This document shows, in pieces, positions 60,001 through 64,000 of a stretch of 64,000 nucleotides of DNA (within the stretch, counting starts at the first letter, position 1; every line of letters starts with the position of its first letter). The notes under the pieces were generated by a model. That model did no database searches. It was not told the origin of the DNA and worked only from the letters and a program-made list of their open reading frames with translations. Position numbers and translations under genes: made by a program. The DNA is taken from assembly GCA_963402885.1 (NCBI GenBank), contig OY727097.1, forward strand, positions 8,680,001-8,744,000. The letters are read 5' to 3'. This DNA is from Antedon bifida (taxonomy: Eukaryota; Echinodermata; Crinoidea; Comatulida; Antedonidae).

Positions 60001-62118
60001 CAAAATTTAATGGAGTGGTCCTTGACCACATATCTGTATTTTCATTTTGGTAAAGATATTACAATAACATTTTGAGTAATCCTGCTAACAAACAACCAAA
60101 CAGACAAACGTGATCGATTACATATACCTCCTTGGGGCGGAGGTAAGTTAATAAGGACTTCACTAAACTGATATTCCCTGAATATTTAAATTTAAGGTGC
60201 AAGTGCTTCACTAATATAGTGAATTCGCCCAGATTTCTGTCTGTTTGTCAACTTTTATAAGTTTACTAGGCTAACAAAGTTACCCACATTATTACTAATG
60301 TATATACCCCTGTCTATGGTATATGCCAGTTTGACGGTGACCTTTAGCGTGACGTGTGTGGGTTCGCTGGGCTGCATAACTTAGCTAGGCCTAGGTGGCC
60401 TACCTAGTTCAATCGCTGGCTTAGCTAGGCTTGTGATATTTTTTTGTTTTTTGTGTATGAAAAAGACAAAACACCAAGGTATCTTTGAATTGATTAAAGT
60501 ACTATTTTCCATAGTTTTCTTATACTAGTTGGCAATCTGGGTTTATTGTGTGACACGGTGTGACTTGCAAACTGGCCTGATACTCTTAAATATTTCCAGT
60601 ACAATTCTGGTCATTTTGATATGAATTTGTATGGATGTGTGCAATAACAAAAATGTGTATAGCGGACAAACGTACACAAAGAGAAGTTATAGTGAAATAA
60701 TTTCTCAGGTGGTTTATTGATCATTACACAAAACTTTTTTTTTATCATTGCCAACACTGATTAGGTAGATTCTTAAATCACGCCCTGTCCAAAATTACTT
60801 GTTATACACTGTTTAGGTAGATTCATAAATCATGCCCTGTCCAAAATGACTTGTTATACCCCTCAACTTACCTTTCATATTGTTAGTAATAGTTAAGCAG
60901 AGAGCTGTAAATGTTTTACACTGCACTAGATGCTCTCTACCAACAGGAGACTTGGCAATGGCAAACAGAATCTGATAGACATCATCTAATATGGCAACAC
61001 CTTCTTCTGCATTGCATAAGACACTGTGAATATAACAAAATTAATGTCAATGTTGTTAATGTTGTCAAATTTATATAGCACTTTTAACAAACTATTAAGG
61101 GCGTGTGGCGCATTGTGTTGGGACGTTCGACTACTGATCGTGAGATCAAGGTTCGAATCCAACTCTCGCCGCATTGCTTGTATCCTTAGGCAAGATACTT
61201 TACTTACATTTGCCTCTCACCACCCAGGTGTATAAATGGGAACCCGGTGAGATCAAGACACAACTTTGTGCTGATTACTAGTTGCATTATGGGAGTATGT
61301 TTTCATACGCGTTTGATAAAAAAAAATGACTGGGGTAATAATGTTCAGCGCTTAGAGGTTTCACAAGTCCAACATTTACTAAATATTTAAGCGCTTTGGT
61401 ACAATATGTTAATAATAATATCCTTGATTTATATAGCGCCTATTATAGTAAAGATGTATGGGAGAAAAAAACAGATTGAAATTACAAGTAATGAGATAGG
61501 TGATACCAGAAGAGGTTCACAATTTATGTTATTCTCATTTTCTTCTAAAATTAACACAGCAGTTAAAGGGAATAACTGTACTTTCCAGGGACGAATCCAG
61601 AAAAGAGGGGGCGGGGCACATTTTGTGCCAAATGCATACACAATAGCTTGGGGCCTGATTCGTGAATTTTTATTATTTTTCAATTGAAATACAGTATAAG
61701 GGAGAAGGGGGGGCTGATGGTTTTAGAAGCATGAAACTTTGCACAGTGGTATTCTGAGTGATACCCTTAAGGTCAGATCTATAAAAAAACAGACTATCCC
61801 CTCCATCCTCACCCACCAAGTCTATCATTTTAAAGCCTTGCAGGCACACTCATTTTAACATAACACTCTGGGTAACTGAAAATATGTGTTTTCCCCCCAC
61901 TCATCCTTAGCTTTTTGAAACCCATTCCTAGACGGTTCTAGCTACATCCCTGAAATAGTGATATATTTACCTGTTTCCTGTGATAATCTCATTAAACATC
62001 GGTATCTTGTTGAGCATCTCAGGGTGTTGGGAGAAAAGATCATCTGTGCTATAACATGCCAACATCGTCATGGCAAGAGAATGGAAAGCGCTCACTTCAC
62101 AACCTGCCGTCTCCTCTT
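51064..62118 (-). CDS. NCDN: Neurochondrin, N-terminal exon(s) outside the window
   Basis: ARM-like helical cytosolic protein; in vertebrates it is linked to neurite growth and CaMKII regulation. Fourteen exons (minus): 62118-61971, 61023-60872, 58529-58402, 57701-57566, 56789-56620, 56092-55907, 55542-55427, 54844-54628, 53873-53750, 53256-53179, 52855-52712, 52177-52079, 51572-51461, 51106-51064. All phases agree; about 617 residues. Matches to the family: LNKIPMF, KFELC, MACIEVRMLLE, WLAEETSALKEG, LLRLLLPGFCHLSVEP, ELWYLAMQ and LPWLP. Exon 11 ends with a GC donor (CAAG|GCAAGT at 52712/52711). The last exon is less certain: a TAA directly after exon 13 is the alternative end. Exon 62118 starts mid-protein, so roughly 90 N-terminal residues must lie beyond the right edge. 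Confidence 0.9.
52488..52705. repeat. Minisatellite, 17-18 bp unit
   Basis: About 12 copies of 'gaataggggtgtcccct' with 'cca' variants, an internal expansion of the dispersed 'gtgtccccttaatagg' family. It directly abuts the GC donor of NCDN exon 11, so the intron begins almost inside the array. Confidence 0.9.
54119..54583. mobile_element. Array of about three MITE family A copies
   Basis: The core 'caaatatggtagtgatatga' and the end 'aagtttgatagtgtag' recur at about 125 bp spacing, bounded by 'actctgtctac' on the left and 'gtgtagacagagcc' on the right. It lies in the intron just beyond NCDN exon 8. Confidence 0.75.
56434..56530 (-). mobile_element. SINE-like fragment, minus strand
   Basis: On the minus strand reads 'aatgactggggtactattgt', 'tcagcgcttagaagtttcac' and 'ggcgctatataaatccagga', then ATT repeats. 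The first two blocks match the body of the SINE at 61085-61400. Confidence 0.6.
58865..58977. mobile_element. Inverted-repeat element, 113 bp, perfect 19 bp ends
   Basis: 'aaataaatgataaagacgc' at 58865-58883 and its exact inverse at 58959-58977. In NCDN intron 2. Confidence 0.75.
61085..61400 (+). mobile_element. tRNA-derived SINE
   Basis: A-box-like TGGCGCATTGT (61106-61116), B box GGTTCGAATCC (61150-61160), body with 'atgactggggtaataatgtt' and 'cagcgcttag'. A reversed 'ttatatagcgcctatta' end follows at 61430. In NCDN intron 1 of the visible part. Confidence 0.65.
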
Positions 62119-62469
62119 CTAAAAAGATAAAAGGTTTATATTATTTCTTCAAAATATTTTATTTAGAAAAAACATAATTATTTTTTCATATAATTGCAAA
62201 AAAGACCATAAAATATATTTTTCTTTTATTGTATATTTAGGCATAATTATCAAAGTTAACAATAAGCAAATTCATTCACTATCCTTCTTAAAGGTAGGAA
62301 TTTGATCACAGGGACAAACATAATATACACAATGCTTTTGATGCTTAAACAAATTATTTATGTATTTAAACACTACCAAATCTATCACATGAAATATATA
62401 TCTACTGTATTTATAATTTATTCAGATCACATTAGCAGTTTTTGAGCGTTGGTTGGTGGACCAGTTTTT

Positions 62470-62605
62470 CAGGACAAAATAATAGTGGTGTCCCCTGAAT
62501 ATAGTGGTTGACTGTAATGCTAACACTACTATACATATATTACCCCTTGTTCATTTCACAATAAATTGTCCCCTGGATAGGGTGTTTTAAAGGAGGGGTT
62601 CTATT
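62470..62605. repeat. Copy of the dispersed 'gtgtccccttaatagg' family
   Basis: 'gtgtcccctgaatatagtgg', 'ttcacaataaattgtcccct', 'aaaggaggggttctatt'. The LINE that follows begins at its edge. Apart from it, 62119-62469 shows no gene. Confidence 0.6.
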
Positions 62606-62610
62606 CCGAT

Positions 62611-62886
62611 CAAGGATATGATGCTTCCAAGTTTACACGCCATGGTCTCCACCTTAACAAATATGGAACATCTACACTGATAAAGAGCATAAATAAAGTA
62701 GTGTCTATTCTCTTCCCAGTCAAGAGACAAGAGCGCACAAAATCAGCGAATGTTCGATGTCACTACTGTAGCGAAAGTGGACATACACATAGAGTGTGTC
62801 GGCATGGAGGTCCAGTTATCTGCTGGAAATGCAAGCAGAGCGGACATAAAGCAAAGCTATGCCAAGTTCAAGACATGCGAAAGTGA
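62611..62886 (+). CDS. LINE ORF1 C-terminal part: HGLH block and two zinc knuckles
   Basis: Partial: the SGNH-like domain is cut, leaving HGLHLNKYGTSTLIKSI. The zinc knuckles are CHYCSESGHTHRVC and CWKCKQSGHKAKLC. Ends at TGA 62884-62886. The HGLH motif is the same as in the other LINE, so the missing Asp is a family trait and not a mutation of one copy. Confidence 0.85.
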   Translation, partial: QGYDASKFTRHGLHLNKYGTSTLIKSINKVVSILFPVKRQERTKSANVRCHYCSESGHTHRVCRHGGPVICWKCKQSGHKAKLCQVQDMRK

Positions 62887-62922
62887 GTTATTGGCAAAGA
62901 AGATATAGCCGACACGAACTTA

Positions 62923-64000
62923 ATGGTGTTAAATGATCAAGAACGAAATGTAAATATAATCAATGTTAATGCTTCACAACCAATTACTATTACTAATGCT
63001 AAAATTAATGCTGAATGTACTTATGATAATAGTTTAAGTAATAATGTAAACCAAAGTGATTTTATGATAGATTCAAAATTAGGTTCTGATAGTAAAAACA
63101 AGCTAAATATATTCTATTGCAATGTAAGAAGTGTTAAAAATAAGTTGCATGATATAAATTCTCGATTTAATTCTTCATTTTATGATATTATATCTATGAC
63201 AGAAACATGGCTTGACAATTCCATTTATGATAGTCAACTATTTAATAACGATTATATAGTTTTTAGAAAGGATAGAAACTCACATGGTGGGGGAGTACTT
63301 ATTGCTGTAAAAACGTCATTACAACCATCTGAGTGTCATGAACTAAATGATAATATACTGGAGTTATTGTGGTTAGAGTGTTACACTGGTATTGGAAAAA
63401 TTCTTATAGGTGTATATTACAGACCACCATCTTCCAATATTCAATACACAAATGCTTTATACACAAATTTAGAAAAAGTACAAAGAAAAATGACTCAGTA
63501 CAAATGGGTTTCGCTTATTGGTGATTTTAATATACATATTGAATGGAATGATATACAGGTAGATAAAAGTAGTGGTTTAACTAGCCTAGCGAATGGTCTA
63601 TTAGATGCAACAAACTCTACTGGGTTAGTTCAAGTCTTAAAACAACCATCGTATATTACACGTGATAGTAAAGGACATTTCTTAGATTTAGTATTTGTTT
63701 CTAATCCACTACTGATTGAAAAATGTCGTACAATTTATAATTTTGAATCATGTGATCATGAAGCAGTTGAGATCTCTGTTAAAGTGTCATATAAACGTGC
63801 TAAGGACATAACTAAAACTGTATATGCTCTTAAAAAGGCTGATTTTTCAAAAATGCAGACTATATTAGATAATTTTAATTGGGAGAATTGTTTTCAATAT
63901 AATAATATTAGTGATATATGGGAAAGTATTTCTAGTAATATCAAGTTTGCAATTTCAAAATCTGTACCAACTAGGAAATGTAAAAAATCGAAATCTTTTC
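62923..64000 (+). CDS. LINE ORF2, endonuclease part (3' end outside window)
   Basis: Open from the Met at 62923 to the window end (359 codons). Endonuclease motifs: LNIFYCNVRSVKNK, MTETWLDN, GVYYRPPS, LIGDFNIH and SCDHEAVEI. The frame is also open for 12 codons upstream, right back to the ORF1 TGA at 62884-62886, so ORF1 and ORF2 share one frame. The reverse transcriptase domain would lie beyond 64000. Confidence 0.88.
   Translation, partial: MVLNDQERNVNIINVNASQPITITNAKINAECTYDNSLSNNVNQSDFMIDSKLGSDSKNKLNIFYCNVRSVKNKLHDINSRFNSSFYDIISMTETWLDNSIYDSQLFNNDYIVFRKDRNSHGGGVLIAVKTSLQPSECHELNDNILELLWLECYTGIGKILIGVYYRPPSSNIQYTNALYTNLEKVQRKMTQYKWVSLIGDFNIHIEWNDIQVDKSSGLTSLANGLLDATNSTGLVQVLKQPSYITRDSKGHFLDLVFVSNPLLIEKCRTIYNFESCDHEAVEISVKVSYKRAKDITKTVYALKKADFSKMQTILDNFNWENCFQYNNISDIWESISSNIKFAISKSVPTRKCKKSKSF

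Larger units (their letters stand above)
62611..64000 (+). mobile_element. Second CR1/L2-like LINE, 5'-truncated, runs off the window
   Basis: Starts inside ORF1 (first readable residues FTRHGLHLN). The ORF1 tail to 62886 has two CCHC knuckles, then an in-frame TGA, then ORF2 continuing to the last base. It is related to, but clearly distinct from, the 23.9 kb LINE. It lies upstream of the first visible NCDN exon, antisense to it, so probably in an NCDN intron. Confidence 0.88.

Overview
This window is animal nuclear DNA, AT-rich, with intron-split genes and a heavy load of mobile elements. The host is probably a marine deuterostome, most likely an echinoderm. That is an inference from the mix of DED-NACHT-LRR receptor, CR1/L2-like LINEs, many small inverted-repeat elements and recurring 'ctaggcctag' stretches. 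No species was identified. I derived the exon models by hand from splice consensus, reading phase and recalled family sequences. No alignment was run.

Layout. 0-8.5 kb: repeats, two dead LINE fragments and a possible unrecognised gene built from short exons (5.2-6.6 kb). 8.5-18.35 kb, minus strand: complete GUF1 (mitochondrial EF4/LepA GTPase), 13 exons. 18.51-29.09 kb, plus strand: VMA21 (V-ATPase assembly factor), 3 exons, head to head with GUF1 across 157 bp. The 9.8 kb first intron of VMA21 is packed with transposons: an 858 bp inverted-repeat element, three copies of a palindrome-ended element (one nested inside another), and a CR1/L2-like LINE inserted into the third. 31.0-35.8 kb, minus strand: complete AMDHD2 (N-acetylglucosamine-6-phosphate deacetylase), 8 exons. 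38.5-47.6 kb, plus strand: an NLR-type receptor gene (DED-like exon, NACHT, very long LRR array in one exon), interrupted by one in-frame TGA. 51.1-62.1 kb, minus strand: neurochondrin (NCDN), 14 exons, with the N-terminal exon(s) missing from the window. 62.6-64.0 kb: a second LINE running off the right edge.

The housekeeping genes are unrelated in function: mitochondrial translation, V-ATPase assembly, amino-sugar catabolism and a neuronal-type ARM-like protein. The NLR-type gene is the clear accessory or immune gene. The most notable signals are: (1) the NLR array with a recent 1,068 bp three-unit duplication and a single in-frame stop; (2) ORF1 and ORF2 of two different LINEs lying in one frame separated by a single UGA; (3) a LINE 3'-terminal stem-loop kept by compensatory changes between two copies; (4) the nested palindrome-ended elements carrying ten perfect TGACGTCA sites; (5) a phase-supported GC-AG intron in NCDN.
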